64,000 bases of DNA from Prorocentrum cordatum (GCA_963575745.1 CAUYUJ010014183.1:1123240-1187239), one strand, 5' to 3'; positions 1 to 11,552 are shown, counted from the first letter of the stretch. A program made the numbers and translations. Notes: generated by a model from the sequence alone, not told the origin.

Positions 1-854
1 TCAACTGGATGTCAGACTAACCCAGCACGCCAAACTAACCCGGGATGCCCCAGGACGCCAAACTGACCCAGGATGCCTAAAGCACTGGGCTGGCGAGGCG
101 GCAGGCCCTCGATGCCGCTTCGACCTTCTCTCTGAGGCGGATGGCCTGGCGGAGGAGACCGGTCCTCGCCCAGGAACGTATAAACAAACCCTCTTCGACG
201 GGTCTTGCGCAAGAGGTCATAGCTTTGGACGCCCGAAATGGGCACGGAAGCAATGGGCACAATGCCCAACAGCAAATGTCGTCCCGAACCAACAGCGGCC
301 GCTGTTGGGCAGGCGGCCTTCTGTCTCAAACAGACACAGGCCGCGGCGACACCGACAGCGAGTCCTGTTCAAAATGAACAGGAACTGCTGTTGGGCATTG
401 TACCTATTCTTTCCGTACACATGTCGGTCGTCCCGAGTAGCGACCTCACGCGGTGGCCGAGGCGGGCCGCCGGCGCGGCTCGCCAGCGAGGGACCCCCCC
501 CGGGCGCTATCTTGCTCGGGGGGGGACGAGAGGATAGCAAAGGGCAGGGTAGAGAAGCAGATCATGAAACTGGTTTTCCTGGCGCCTGCTGGCGCCAGGA
601 GGCGCCCGTGTATCGAGGAACGGGCCCGTCGGCGGGGCGGAAACCAGCTGCGTGCTGCAGACTTCGCACTCCCCCCCTTTTCCCTATCCTAGTCATGCCC
701 GACTTACGCAGGCAGCTGACGCGCGAATATCTGAACAAACGAACCCAGACCCCGACGTCATGACTTTTTCATAACGTCGACCCCCCCGAGGTCTCGACCC
801 ATTGCTTGGGACCGGCCTTTCAGAGGCCCGGCGAGGGCCCCTGAGGCCGAATAG
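1..854. other. Non-coding stretch with nested palindromes
   Basis: No gene is recognised. Three palindromic structures are visible. An imperfect inverted repeat pairs 256-274 with 386-404 (18 of 19 bases). Inside it are a perfect 20-bp palindrome at 289-308, centred on a NotI-type core, and a perfect 9-bp stem with a 3-base loop at 363-383. The arms share the motif CCCAACAGC and its complement. Function is unknown; cruciform-prone or transposon-derived DNA is possible. Confidence 0.6.
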
Positions 855-1420
855 TTATATATATATATATATATATATATGCGCGCACATGTGTATCATT
901 ATATTTTTACAGGATATAAGCATACATACGTGTATGTGTATGTGTATATATGAATTAAAACATATACATACATACACACATACATACATACATGCATGCA
1001 TGCATGCATGCATGCATACAGACATACACACATACATACATACAGGCAGACCGACATACAGACACACATACCTACATACATACATACACACATGCATATA
1101 TACATGCATGCATGCATGCATGCATGCATACATACGTACATACAGACCGACAGGCAGGCAGACAGACAGGCAGACATACACACATACATACACAACTCTA
1201 AACATACGTACGTACATATATACATACATATATACATACATACCTACCTACATACATACATACATACATACATACATACATACATACATACATGCATACA
1301 TCCACACATACATACATGCATACATACATACACACATACATACATACATACATACATACGTACATACGTACATACGTACATACGTACATACGTACATACG
1401 TCCATACGTCCATACGTACA

Positions 1421-1452
<32 letters not shown>

Positions 1453-1623
1453 CATACATACATACATACATACATACCTGCATGTATGCATGCATGCATC
1501 CATCCATACATACATACATACATACATAATTACATACATACATACATGCATACCTGTATACATGCACACATACATACATGCACGCATGCATGCATGCATA
1601 CATACTTACATACGTGTATATAT

Positions 1624-1658
<35 letters not shown>
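855..1658. repeat. (CATA)n/(TA)n microsatellite, about 800 bp
   Basis: A long degenerate CATA/TACA tetranucleotide array with CATG and CGTA variants is bounded on both sides by short (TA)n runs (about 857-880 and 1620-1658). All six frames stay open across it and give Tyr/His/Thr or Tyr/Val/Cys strings, which is expected of a four-base repeat without stops. It is not a gene. Confidence 0.9.
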
Positions 1659-1739
1659 CTGGCCCAACGGGCCAAGGGCGTGCTAAGATCTCTGGAGACC
1701 GGTTAACAGTATTCTAGATCGCGCGCACGGGGCCGCCCC

Positions 1740-3250
1740 TGGGGGTACCCGGATGAAAATTACCCCCGCAAGTCCCGGCCAAGTCCCGTCCAGGTCCTGG
1801 CAGGCTCCCAAGAGCGTTCCAGGAGCGCTTCAAGTGGCCTCCAAGAGAGCTCAATATGGCCCGAGACGGCCCAAGAGCGATAAAAGACGCCAAATATGGC
1901 CTCCAGACAACCCAAAGCGCCTGCAAGACGCCCCCGGAGGCCTCCAAGAGACCTCCCAAGAGGGCCCACAGAGGCAGAAATTAGTGATTTTGCTATAACC
2001 TGAGAAGTTTTTGGCGTTCTCGCGTTGGAAGCTAACTGGCGCTCCAAGACGGCCGAAGAGGCCTCCAGGATCGCCCCAAAACAGCTCAAGAGGCCCCCAG
2101 CGCTCAAAACGGTCCCAGAGGTACCCAAGACAGCCCCAGAGGCTTCCAAGGTGGCCGAAGAGACTCCCAAGACGGCTCCAAGGGCGAACCCAGACGAGGG
2201 ACCCTAACGGACATGTCGAGCTCTAGGCGCAGAGAGGTCCCCTGGAAGCCCGAAGAGGCCCCCAAGAATCCCCCAAGAGGCCTCCGAGAGGCCCCAAGAG
2301 ACCCCCAAGAGGCTCCAAGAGACCTCCTAAGAGGCTCCACAGACGCAGGAATTATAGATTCCTGTTATTTTTTGAACGTTCTTGGCGTTCTAGCCTTGGG
2401 AGCTGACCGGCGCTCGAAGACGGCCCAAGAGGCTTCCAGGTTCGCCCGAACACGGCCCGTCCACAACTGTCCCAGAGGGCCCCAAGACAGCCCCAGAGGA
2501 CTCCAAGATGGCCGAAGAGGCTCCCAAGACGGCTCCAAGAGCGGACCCAGACGAGGAACCCTAACAGACATGTCGAGCTCTAGGCGCAGAGAGGTCCCCT
2601 GGAAGCCCGAAGAGGGTCCCAAGAAAGCCCCCAAGAGGCACCCGAGAGGCCCCAAGAGACCCCCAAGAGGCTCCAAGAGACCTCCCAAGAGGCTCCAGAG
2701 GCAGACTAGTGATGTTCCTCCAATGTTTGAAGGCTTTTGCGTTCTCGCCTTGGGGGCTTACTGGCGCTCCAAGACGGCCCAAGAGGCTTCCTTCCAGGAT
2801 CGCCCCAACACGGCCCAATAGGCCTCCAAGAGCGCCCACAACTGCCCCAGAGGGCCCCAAGACAGCCCCAGAGGACTCCAAGATGGCCGAAGAGGCTCCC
2901 AAGACGGCTCCAAGAGCGGGCCCAGACGAGGGACGTTAACGGACATTCTGCGCTCCAGGCGCAGCGAGGTCCCCTGGAGGCCCCAAGAGGCCCCCCAAAA
3001 GATCCCAAGAGGCCCCCGAGAGGCCCAAAGAGACCACCAAGAGGCCCCCAAGAGGCCCCCGTACTGCCCCAGGAGGTGTGAGACATACCGCCAAGAGGCC
3101 CCAAAAGAGGCCTCCTATCGTTTCACCAACCCTTCCTTATTTCTTCCATCTCCTCCTTCTCCCCCCTCTGCGTCAACGACCCTCAATCCTCGAACCAAAG
3201 CGCACCGCCAAGAGGCCCCCGAGCGGCCTCCCAGAAGAACCCAAGCGACT
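1740..3250. repeat. CCAAGAGGC-type degenerate array with a 360-bp higher-order unit
   Basis: The stretch is built from a 9-11-bp degenerate word close to CCAAGAGGC. Above this is a longer unit of about 360 bp. Its landmark, ACATGTCGAGCTCTAGGCGC, occurs at about 2210 and 2569, with a diverged third copy near 2940. Each unit carries the same order of blocks, including a GACGAGG-ACCCTAA-type segment. Translations are Pro/Arg/Gly-rich in every frame, so coding is unlikely. The reverse-complement family recurs at 23.0-23.7, 24.4-25.2 and 62.0-62.1 kb. Confidence 0.75.
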
Positions 3251-4969
3251 CCCAAAGAGGCGCCTTCTCCATGACGAGTTTCGCCCCAACTTGACACACA
3301 ACGCTCTCAGGAGACCTCTCCTCATCCTCATCCCCCCCCTTCCTCCTCGTCGTCCTCCTCCTTCACCTTTTCGCTCGCCACGAACACACAAACATGTAGC
3401 ATCAATGATGCAAGATGGGCCGGCGGAGTGAGCGAAACGATGAAATATGAAGAAGATCCGTCGTTCCATGACTCGAGGAGATCTGGAAACCCGTTCTTTC
3501 CTGCGTCGCTCATATTCTCACGACGGCCAGCAGCGTCAGGAGCGGGCGCGGGGCGGCGCGGGGCGCGCGGCGGGGGGGGGCCTCTCCGGCGAGCCCGCCC
3601 GGGGGGTCAGCTCCTCGATCTGCCGCCTGGCGTCCTTGCATGAAGCCTCCGAGGCCGCGAGCCGGTCCTGCCCATGTCATGTCGTCCAGCATCCAAATCA
3701 AGTGCGCATCTCCCCAGACCCTCTCGGTTGACGAACAAAATCATGACGGGAATTTGTTTCGCAAATTTCGGCCACTGGGGGCCCTTGCTGGGCCTCGGGA
3801 CCGCCAAAAAACGACTCAGGATGATAAGCTGGTCCTGGGGAATGGGTCGAGACCTCTGGGGGTCGACGCCATGAACAGACATCATGACGTCGTTTTCCTG
3901 GGTCCTTGGGGGGGCAACTTGGGTTTCCGCTGGCTTCCGTCGGCCTTCTGCCTTCGGAGCCGCCCCAGGCTCACTTCGGCGAGAGTGCGCCAGCCCGTGT
4001 CAGCGCGAATCCGGGCCAGCCACTTTGGATTCTGAGCTCCAGCCGTGGCGTCATAAACCGCGTTCCTCACAAATGGAAATGAACCCAAATTCGATAAACG
4101 CGGGAGCCACCCTTACGAGCCTGGCAAGCACTCTCCAACCCAATGGGTTGCACTGAATGATCGCTCCCAGCGGCGATGGCGCAGTGAAAACAACGAAGCT
4201 GTCGATGCGGAAGCCATGGCTCGAGAAACAAGCGAGACCGACAAACCAAGGTGATCAGAAGCATGACGGCAATCCCAGAAGCAAACATAAGAATGTCGAA
4301 GGGGATCAGCTAGACTGAATCTGCACGATAGAACCATTCGGCCCAAACGCATGGACTCAGATAAAACACATCGTGCTGACGGAGGCACGCAATAGGATGT
4401 CCCTACTCTACCAATTATTCCAAAGCCTGGGCCCATCGCGCTGGACACGCAGGTGCAATTCTGCGAACAAAAACCAGCCTGGGACCCAGTGCCACCGACG
4501 AGCGAGGAGACCAGGGGGCGAAATGCCGAGAACAAACGCCTCAGTAAATGTGACTGTAGCGCTGCGCCACGAAAACTGATCGTTCACTCGATATCGCTGT
4601 TGCCAGACTAGGTATGTGCTTACATGTTTCCCCTCTTGGTGACCTGGATACCGTTCAGCAGGATCCCCTATCACAAACTCTAGAAGCCTGCAACGGCTCG
4701 ATGCCGTTCAACAGGAGACCCCATCACAAACTCCAGGACCTTGCAATGCCTCAGGGCCTTGCCAACAATAATTCCCGCACTTGCCCACCACGCGGCGACC
4801 AGCGCGGAGGGGCAACGACGTGGAGGGGCAGGGGGATCTCGATGTGCAATGAACGCGCGGAAGACGCGCTGGAGCATCGGGGACCTTTTTCGCCGAGCAT
4901 TATTGGAACGATAGGTCCCAAACCAGCGCTTGCACTGAAAGCTTCGTACTTGTATTCCAAATGATTGGC
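3251..4969. other. No gene recognised
   Basis: This is mixed-composition sequence with short overlapping frames of fewer than 140 codons. None has a recognisable motif or a plausible splice-connected partner. Confidence 0.5.
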
Positions 4970-5873
4970 TGCCTCCTCCTCCTCCTCCGCCACCAGATTT
5001 CTACGCCGTGGGCGTCCGTCGCGGCCTCGCCGCCACCTCGGAAGCTGCTTCGTCATCCAAGTTCTCGCGCGGCGGGGCGCCCTCCGCGGTGGCCCTCCGT
5101 TAAACAATGAGCGAGCCCTCCGTTCAAAAGATGGGCCCCGCGCCCCGGTTTTAACCGACCCCCACGTGGCAAGGAAGAGGAAGGAGGTGTTTTTTGTGCC
5201 GCGGGCGCCCGTCGCAGCCTCGCCGCCGCCCCGCGGGCTTCTTGCGTTTTCCAGGTTCTCGCGCGGCGGGGCGCCTGCCGGCGGCCTCCGACGCCGCCTC
5301 GCGCGGCGGCCCTCCGTTGGGAAGACGAGCGGGCTCAACCTCCCGCGCCTGGGCTTCAACGTCACCCGCGGGGTGAGGCGGGGGAGGGGGGGGGGGGAGA
5401 GGGGCGGGGAGGAAAAAGGGTTTGTTGTGGTGTTTGTTTGTTTTGCCTGCCGCGGGCGTCCGTCGCAGCCTCGCCGCCGCCCCGCGGGCTGCATGCGTCT
5501 CCCAGGTTCTCGCGCGGCGGGGGGGCCGTCGCCGCCCTTTCGACGCCGCCTCGCGCGGCGGCCCTCCGCGCAAAAGATGAGCGGTTTGACCCCCCGCGCC
5601 CGGGTTCTGACGCCCCCCGTGGGGCAAGGAGGAGGAAGGGGGAGTTTGCTTATTTGTCCCATCTTGTTCTTCTGCCGCGGGCGTCCATCGCAGCCTCGCT
5701 GCCGCCCCGCGGGCTGCTCGCGTCTTCCAGGCTCTCGCGCGGCAGGGCGCCCGTCGCCGCCTCCCGGCGCCGCCTCGCGCGGTGGTTGTCCGTTGGAAAG
5801 GCGGGCGGGCCCAAGCTCCCGCGCCCGGGCCCAAACGCCCCCCGCGGGGTAAGGGGGGGGGGGGGGACGGGGA
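4970..5873. repeat. GC-rich tandem repeat of about 225-250 bp running into the gap
   Basis: Four units begin with a GCGGGCGTCCGTCGCAGCC-like block at about 5008, 5202, 5453 and 5678. Each contains CTCGCGCGGCGG and a GGTAAGGGGGG or GTGAGGCGGG-like tail. Spacing is about 190-250 bp. The array runs directly into the run of N, so the true copy number is unknown. The long minus-strand frames here are by-products of the repeat. Confidence 0.75.
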
Positions 5874-5973
5874 NNNNNNNNNNNNNNNNNNNNNNNNNNN
5901 NNNNNNNNNNNNNNNNNNNNNNNNNNNNNNNNNNNNNNNNNNNNNNNNNNNNNNNNNNNNNNNNNNNNNNNNN
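5874..5973. other. Assembly gap of exactly 100 N
   Basis: One hundred consecutive N. The round length suggests a placeholder of unknown true size, in keeping with collapse of the GC-rich tandem repeat on its left side. Confidence 0.99.
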
Positions 5974-6011
5974 GCCCGTTGGGTTGCCTCCCCACCCCCG
6001 CCCACATGGGG

Positions 6012-6135
6012 GCGCGAAGATAATCGCGCGTCGCGCGGTCTGGGCCAGAGGGCCGCCCTCCTCCAGGGCGGCGGCGGGAGAGCGCGAAGGTAACCGCGCG
6101 TCGCGCATCGCGGGGCGCGATGCGCGAAGATAGGC
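6012..6135 (+). repeat. GCGCGAAGATAAYCGCGCG module, copy 1
   Basis: This module is about 124 bp long. It starts GCGCGAAGATAA, contains a small hairpin (GCCGCCCT / AGGGCGGC), repeats GCGCGAAGGTAACCGCGCG, and ends GCGATGCGCGAAGATAGGC. A close copy lies at 7715-7850. Each copy sits directly upstream of a coding region in the same orientation. The ATG at 6120 falls inside this copy. Confidence 0.8.
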
Positions 6136-7175
6136 TGCCTGGTCTCGGGCCCCCCCAGGACAACGAATCGCCCCCCATCGAATCGTCGTCGTCGTCGTCC
6201 GACCCGAGGTTGAGGTCCATGTGCAAGCACCTCTACGACCCGCTGCGCAGGGAGCGGGAGCCCAACCTCAGTGCGCCGAAGTGGCTCACCGAGCTCAGGC
6301 AGCTGATGGGCGCGGCTGCGCCGCCGCCGCCAATGCCCGCCGCCGACTGGGACCCGTCCCTCGGCGTCGCGGTGCGCGTCGGCACGGGCGAGTCCAAGAG
6401 CTTCCGCGAGTTCTCGGCCAAGGGCGGCGACTTCGACCCCGTGGAGGTCGTCTGGGCGGACGGCAGCGCCTCCAGCCTGAGCACGCTCACCGTCAGTGCG
6501 TGGAAGTCCCTTCTCAGTGACGCCGAAGCGGCTAGCGGTGGCAAGATCAAAAAGAGCCTCACTGTCTGGGAAACTCAGAGCGACGTCGGCAAGGTGCGGG
6601 TCGCCTACAAGGCCCTCAACCCTGGTGAGCAAGGCGTTGTCATCTACATCGACGGCGGGCAAAACGTCCAACTCAGCTTGAACAAGATCCCCGAGTCGGT
6701 GGCCTTAGAGTGGCTAACGCAGAAAGCGAAGCTGCTCAGCAAGAATGAGACGTCGGTCGAGGAAGTGAAAAAGGAAAATATGAAGTTGGACGCCAAGTAC
6801 CCGCTCAAGTCCAAGAAGAAGCCAGCAGCGAAGGTGACCACGCAGAGTGACGGTTGCAAGGACCCCGACGGGGCCGACCCCGACGGAGAGGGCGGCGAGA
6901 GGAAGGCCAGCGAGGAGGAGGAGCAGCAGGAGGAGGAGGAGGACGAGGATGAGAATGAGGAGGACAACGAAGACGGCGAGGCATCCGCTGGCCGCCCCAT
7001 GAAGCGGAGCAAGACGGCGGCGAGCCTGGGGCCCGCCAAGAAGAGGCCAGCGGGCACGACCACGGCAACGGCGGCCAGAAAGAAGCCAGCGGCCCAGGCC
7101 CAGCAGGCAGAGGAGGATGTCGGCGAAGATGGCGAAGAGGAGGAAGAGGAAGATGAAGAGGAGGAGGAGGTCGAG

Positions 7176-7213
<38 letters not shown>

Positions 7214-7379
7214 CGACGCCGAGAAAGAGGAGGAAGATGAGGAGGCTGAGGACGAGGAGGGAGAGGATGAGGACGAGGCTGGCCCCGCAGCGAGGAAGAG
7301 GCCAGCTGCCGCGGGCATGATCACCATGCCCCCGCCGCCAGGCGCCGACTCCATGCGGTCTCGATTCGCGGCTGAGTGA
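6120..7379 (+). CDS. Acidic, lysine/alanine-rich protein of unknown function
   Basis: An open frame of 419 codons ends in TGA. The first about 33 residues come partly from the repeat module, so a start at the second Met (6219, codon 34) is equally possible. Residues of about 34-250 are a normal mixed-composition domain with aromatic and hydrophobic residues and no family I recognise. The C-terminal half alternates long Glu/Asp stretches (about 262-300 and 337-400) with basic KKPAA/KRPAA motifs (near 230, 305, 325 and 390). Such motifs are typical of dinoflagellate nuclear proteins and could be nucleic-acid or chromatin binding. The tail is PPPPGADSMRSRFAAE. No intron is needed. The role is not known. 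Confidence 0.7.
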
Positions 7380-7714
7380 GGGTCGGGGCGGCGCGGGGGC
7401 GGCGCGGCCTCCAGCTTCTGCAGCGCGCCTGCCTGCGGGGGCCGGTGGCGGCCGAGAGCCCGAGATCGGAGGGCGGGATGTGGAGGGATGGGGGTGCGGG
7501 CGGAGAGAGGGGGTGGATGGAGAGGGGAGGTGGAGGGATGGGGTGCATACATAAGAAGAGCCGCGGGCCGCTCCGCGTTTCACTCTGAAGACGCCCGCAG
7601 GATGCCCCTTCGGTTCGGACAGCGTGCAGACCTCAATGCATCTGATATCGCCGCCATCTTCCCCTCCCCCCCATCGTCGATTGCAGCGGCGCCGATCCTA
7701 GATCACCCCCAGGG
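7380..7714. other. 3' flank of the acidic-protein gene
   Basis: This is G-rich sequence (repeated GGAGGG, GGGATGGGG) followed by a pyrimidine-rich patch near 7660. No poly(A) signal or terminator is recognised and no separate gene is seen. Confidence 0.5.
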
Positions 7715-7850
7715 GCGCGAAGATAACCGCGCCTCGCGCGTCGCGGCCTTGGCCAGAGAGCCGCCCTTCTCCAGGGCGGCGGCGGGGCGGGCGGGGGCGC
7801 GAAGGTAACCGCGCGTCGCGCATCGCGGGGCGCGATGCGAGAAGATAGGC
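7715..7850 (+). repeat. GCGCGAAGATAAYCGCGCG module, copy 2
   Basis: This is a direct copy of the 6012-6135 module with a few substitutions and about 12 extra bases in the middle (GGGGCGGGCGGGGGC). The last about 50 bases are nearly identical. It ends 66 bases before the ATG of the next gene. The ATG equivalent to the one at 6120 lies near 7835, but here it opens a different, short frame. Confidence 0.8.
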
Positions 7851-7916
7851 GATCTAGCGATCGGTCGGCGTCTGAACGTTCGCGCCCGTGTCAACCACGT
7901 CCGTCCTCTGCGTGCG

Positions 7917-10900
7917 ATGTGTGCTCTCACTCCCCTTACTCTGTCGCCCTCCGACCTCGGGTCTTCGCTCCAGCCAGGTAGCGGCGCTTCGAGGGCGGAC
8001 GTGAGCGAGAGGGAGGCGGAGGTCCAGGCGCTGCAGCGCGACTTCGCCGATCTCGCGAGGCAGCGCATCGCGTTGACGACGTGGTCCAGGGACAAGGATA
8101 TCCTCGGCTCGCCCGCCGCCCAGCCCCGCCACCAGGCCCCCGTCGAGCTCCCCGTCTCCGTGGGCTCGTCCGACACCGAGAGTGCGCCCGCTGAGCAGCA
8201 ATCGCCCAAGGGGCTGGCGGCGCCCAGTGATGCCGAGGGGGCCCCGTCGGAGTCGATCGACGGCGAGCCCCTGTCGGCGCAGGACATGGCGAACGAGGCG
8301 ACATCTTCGCAGCCAGTCGCCCAGGGCGTCAGCAAGGAGATGGAGGAGTCGGCGGCGGCTTCGCATCCAGTCGACAGCCAGCCGTCGATGGCCGCTGCGG
8401 AGGAGGCGGCGGCTTCGCAGCCAGCCGTCGAGGAAGATGGCCAGGAGATCGAGGAGTCAGCCGAGCAGCGCAGGGAGCGCCGCCGCGCCAAGAGGGCCGC
8501 TGCGGAGGAGGCGGCGGCTTCGCAGCAGGTCGCCGAGGGCGGTGCCCAGGAGGTCGAGGAGTCGGCCGAGCAGCGCAAGGAGCGCCGCCGCGCCGAGAGG
8601 GCCGCTGCGAAGGAGGCGGCGGCTTCGCATCATATGGCCGATGACGGCGGCCAGGAGATCGAGGAGTCGGCCGAGCAGCGCAGAGAGCGCCGCCACGCCG
8701 AGAAGGCCAGCAAGAGGAAGGAGGCGGCGGCTTCGCAGCAGGTCGCCGATGACGGCGGCCAGGAGATCGAGGAGTCGGCCGAACAGCGCAGGGAGCGCCG
8801 CCGCGCCGAGAGGGCCGCTGCGAAGGAGGCGGCGGCTTCGCAGCAGGTCGCCGAGGGCGGCGGCCAGGAGGTCGAGGAGTCGGCCGAGCAGCGCAAGGAG
8901 CGCCGCCGCGCCGAGAGGGCCGCTGCGAAGGAGGCGGCGGCTTCGCAGCAGGTCGCCCAGGAGGGCGCCCAGGAGGTTGAGGAGTCGGCCGAGCAGCGCA
9001 AGGAGCGCCGCCGCGCCAAGAGGGCCGCTGCGGAGGAGGCGGCGGCTTCGCATGAAGTCGCCACGACCGATGGCCAGGATGACGAGGAGACCCGCGAGCA
9101 GCGCAAGGCGCGCCGCCGCGCCGAGAGCGCGAGGGCTGCGATGGACACCCTGGGGGCCCCCGACACTGGCATGGACCTGCTCGGCGCCAACGGCTTCATC
9201 ACGCCCTCGCCTCGTCATGGGACGTCGACGGGGATGCCTCCTCCCTCCGTTCCTCCTTCATCCTCCCTGACTGCCTCATCCCTCCTTGATTCCCCTCTCT
9301 GGTCCTCCTCCAGGGGGGCCGAAATCCAGAGTGGCCCGAACGACTCACCTCCTCCTCCTCCTCCTCCTCCTCCTCCTCCTCCTCCTCCTTCCTCCTCTCG
9401 CTCCTCCCCCTCCTTCGCCCTCCTCCTCCTCCTCCTCCTCCTCCTCCTCCTCCTTCCTCCTCTCGCCAGTCGTTTGGACCCCTCCTCTCCCTCCTCCTCC
9501 TCCTCCTCCTCCTTCCCCTCTCGCTCCTCCCCCTCCTTCGCCCTCCTCGGTCATCCGTGAACTCCACGCCCATGAAGATGGCGATGGATGCCGAGCGCGG
9601 GCTGCTGCTTGCGAGCCATGAGAGGGCGATGTCCGATCCTGGGTCATTGGCGGAAGGCTACGAGAAGGCTGAGTTCGTCCCGCGCAAGCCTGGCGACGAC
9701 GCGCAGGAGAAGGACAAGTCCGAGGAGATCGCGAGCATCGAGGCCAAGCTCGACGGCGTCAAGGGCAAGCGCGGTGAGCACGGCGACCTCCTCATCCGCC
9801 TCTACAAGGCCAAGGGCGCGGCGAACTTCCTGAAGAGGTCGCCGCTCGGCAACCGCATGGATAGGGAGATCAAGAACGACCGGCAGCTCAAGCGGAAGTA
9901 TGATTTGGACATGTCGAAGGACAATATCGACTTCAAGCAGGAGTGGATCGACGCGAAGTACGCTGAGCTGGAGCCTACCGTGACGCGCTCGTACACGGAG
10001 AAGCACAAGTTAGATTGGCGCGAGACGGGCGTGCTCATGAGCTTCCTCAGGATGCTCTACGAGGAAGGCGGTCCAGCTGGGCAGACGGATCCAGGTACGA
10101 TTGCCGCCTGCGTGAAGACATGCAGGCGGTGCATCGACCTCGGATATCCTTATGCCCAGCTGGACCCGCAAAACGGGACGCTCAAGTTCATGCACTTCAA
10201 GATTACGTGGCAGGACAGCTTTGAGAAGGTGTGGATGAAGACGCTCGAGCAGCGGCAGGAGCCGCCCAGGGCTGATGCCGAGGAGGACGAGACCGCCAAG
10301 GACGGCGCGAGGAGGAGGAGGGCGACAGGAGATGCTGGAGGAGGAGGAGGAGGAGGGCGCGGCGCCGCCACGCCAGGCAAGAAGACGGCAGGCCCTGAGG
10401 TCAAGGCGCTGGCCGACGCCAAGAAGACCATCGAGTCGAGCAAGAAGTTGCTGGCGTCGGCGGAGTCCTTGGTGAGCGACATCAGCAGCGAGGAGGACTG
10501 GTGCTGGGCGCGCACGAAGGCGGTGGGCGGCGACATCGGGGAGAAGATCGACGGGCTGAAGGGCGCGCGGAAGCGGACCCTCCTCGGCGGCATGCTCATG
10601 TCCAACACGGACGTGGGCCAGGATCGCCTCATGTTGTCTTTCTCCTCATCCTTCCTCCTCCATCCTCCTCCTCGTCCTCACCCCATCCTCCTCATCGCCC
10701 TCCTTTCCCCCCCCTCCTCCCCGCCCCGCCCTCGGCCCTCTCCCCTCCAACGCGGACGTGGGCCAGGCTCGCCTCATGTTGTCTTTCTCCTCCTCCCTTC
10801 TCCTCCATCCCCCTCCTCACCCTCACCCCATCCTCCTCCTCGCCCTCCTTTTCCCCCCCCCTCCTCACCGCCCCGCCCTCGGCCCTCTCCCCTGCAACAC

Positions 10901-11552
10901 GGACGTGGGCCAGGATCGCCTCATGTTGTCTTCCTCCTCCTCCCACCTCCTCCATCCTCCTCCTCATCCTCACCCCATCCTCCTCCTCGCCCTCCTTTCC
11001 CCCTCCCCGCCCCGCCCTCGGCCCTCTCCCCTCCCTCCCCCCCCCCCACCCCTCGCTCCCCCCTCCCCCCGCTCGCCACACTCCCCCTCCAGAACCGCCG
11101 TCCCCCACCCCGCCGCCGCGCGAGATCAAGCAGCGCCTCACCAAGCAGCAGATCATCGACCAGGCCGCCAAGGTGATTGGTCTCGAGGCGCCTGCGCGCG
11201 GCTTGGGAGGGGATGCGACGGGGGATGAGGGGGAGGATGGGGGAATGGGGAGGGGACGAGGAGGACGGGGGTGGGGTCCAAGAGGAGGAGGGGGATGATG
11301 AGGAATTAAGGAGGATGGAGGATTGACGGGGTGGGTATCGGCAGCGACGTCGACGGCGTGCGATCCCCCTCCCCCGCCCCGCTGCCCGCTTGCCGACGGC
11401 AGGCTGACATGAGCGCCCTCGAGTCTGCCGTGCAGATGGCGCAGTCCATGCACGCTTCGAGGCAGGGGAAGGGGGATAGCTCGCGCAAGAGGAAGGGCGG
11501 CGGCGGCGGCGGCGGTGATGAGGATCGCCCTAGGCGTCGCCGCAACACGTGA
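7917..11552 (+). CDS. Multi-exon protein with seven 36-residue acidic/basic repeats (hypothetical)
   Basis: This is a gene model inferred from frame and composition. Exon 1 (7917 to about 9248) encodes about seven tandem 36-residue repeats, residues 160-405, built on EAAASQQVAEGG-QEVEESAEQR and KERRRAERAA, which probably form charged helices or a coiled coil. Exon 2 (9578-10612) encodes a well-composed domain (start MAMDAERGLLLASHERAM; later SFLRMLYEEGG, CVKTCRRCIDLGYPYAQLD). Exon 3 (11125-11172) gives IKQRLTKQQIIDQAAK. Exon 4 (11403-11552) gives ADMSALESAVQMAQSMHASR and ends RRRRNT before TGA. The last two introns (10613-11124 and 11173-11402) are GT-AG and phase 0. The border of exon 1 is uncertain. 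Introns are (TCC)n-rich. No family is recognised. Confidence 0.6.
9311..9485 (+). mobile_element. Intron-borne inverted-repeat element, copy A
   Basis: The left arm (9311-9349) reads CAGGGGGGCCGAAATCCAGA followed by GTGGCCCGAACGACTCAC. The right arm (9465-9485) reads AGTCGTTTGGACCCCTCC in its core and is the imperfect reverse complement of the left. The loop is (TCC)n. The same arms occur at 16061-16130 in an intron of another gene, so this is a dispersed element rather than chance. It could be a MITE or an introner-like element. Confidence 0.6.
10601..11035 (+). repeat. 145-147-bp tandem repeat that includes a splice-site region
   Basis: Three copies start at 10601, 10746 and 10893. Each begins TCCAACACGGACGTGGGCC (or a close variant), continues through CGCCTCATGTTGTCTTTC, and ends in a (TCC)n pyrimidine tract. 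The first copy overlaps the end of exon 2 and its proposed GT donor at 10613, so the 5' splice-site region has been duplicated into the intron. Confidence 0.75.

Noticed and set aside
802-1686. Long Tyr/His/Thr and Tyr/Val/Cys open frames on both strands
   Set aside because: They are translations of a CATA tetranucleotide array and have no complexity.
4751-6671. Minus-strand frames of about 500 codons crossing the N run
   Set aside because: They cross an assembly gap and a GC-rich tandem repeat and overlap a better plus-strand gene.
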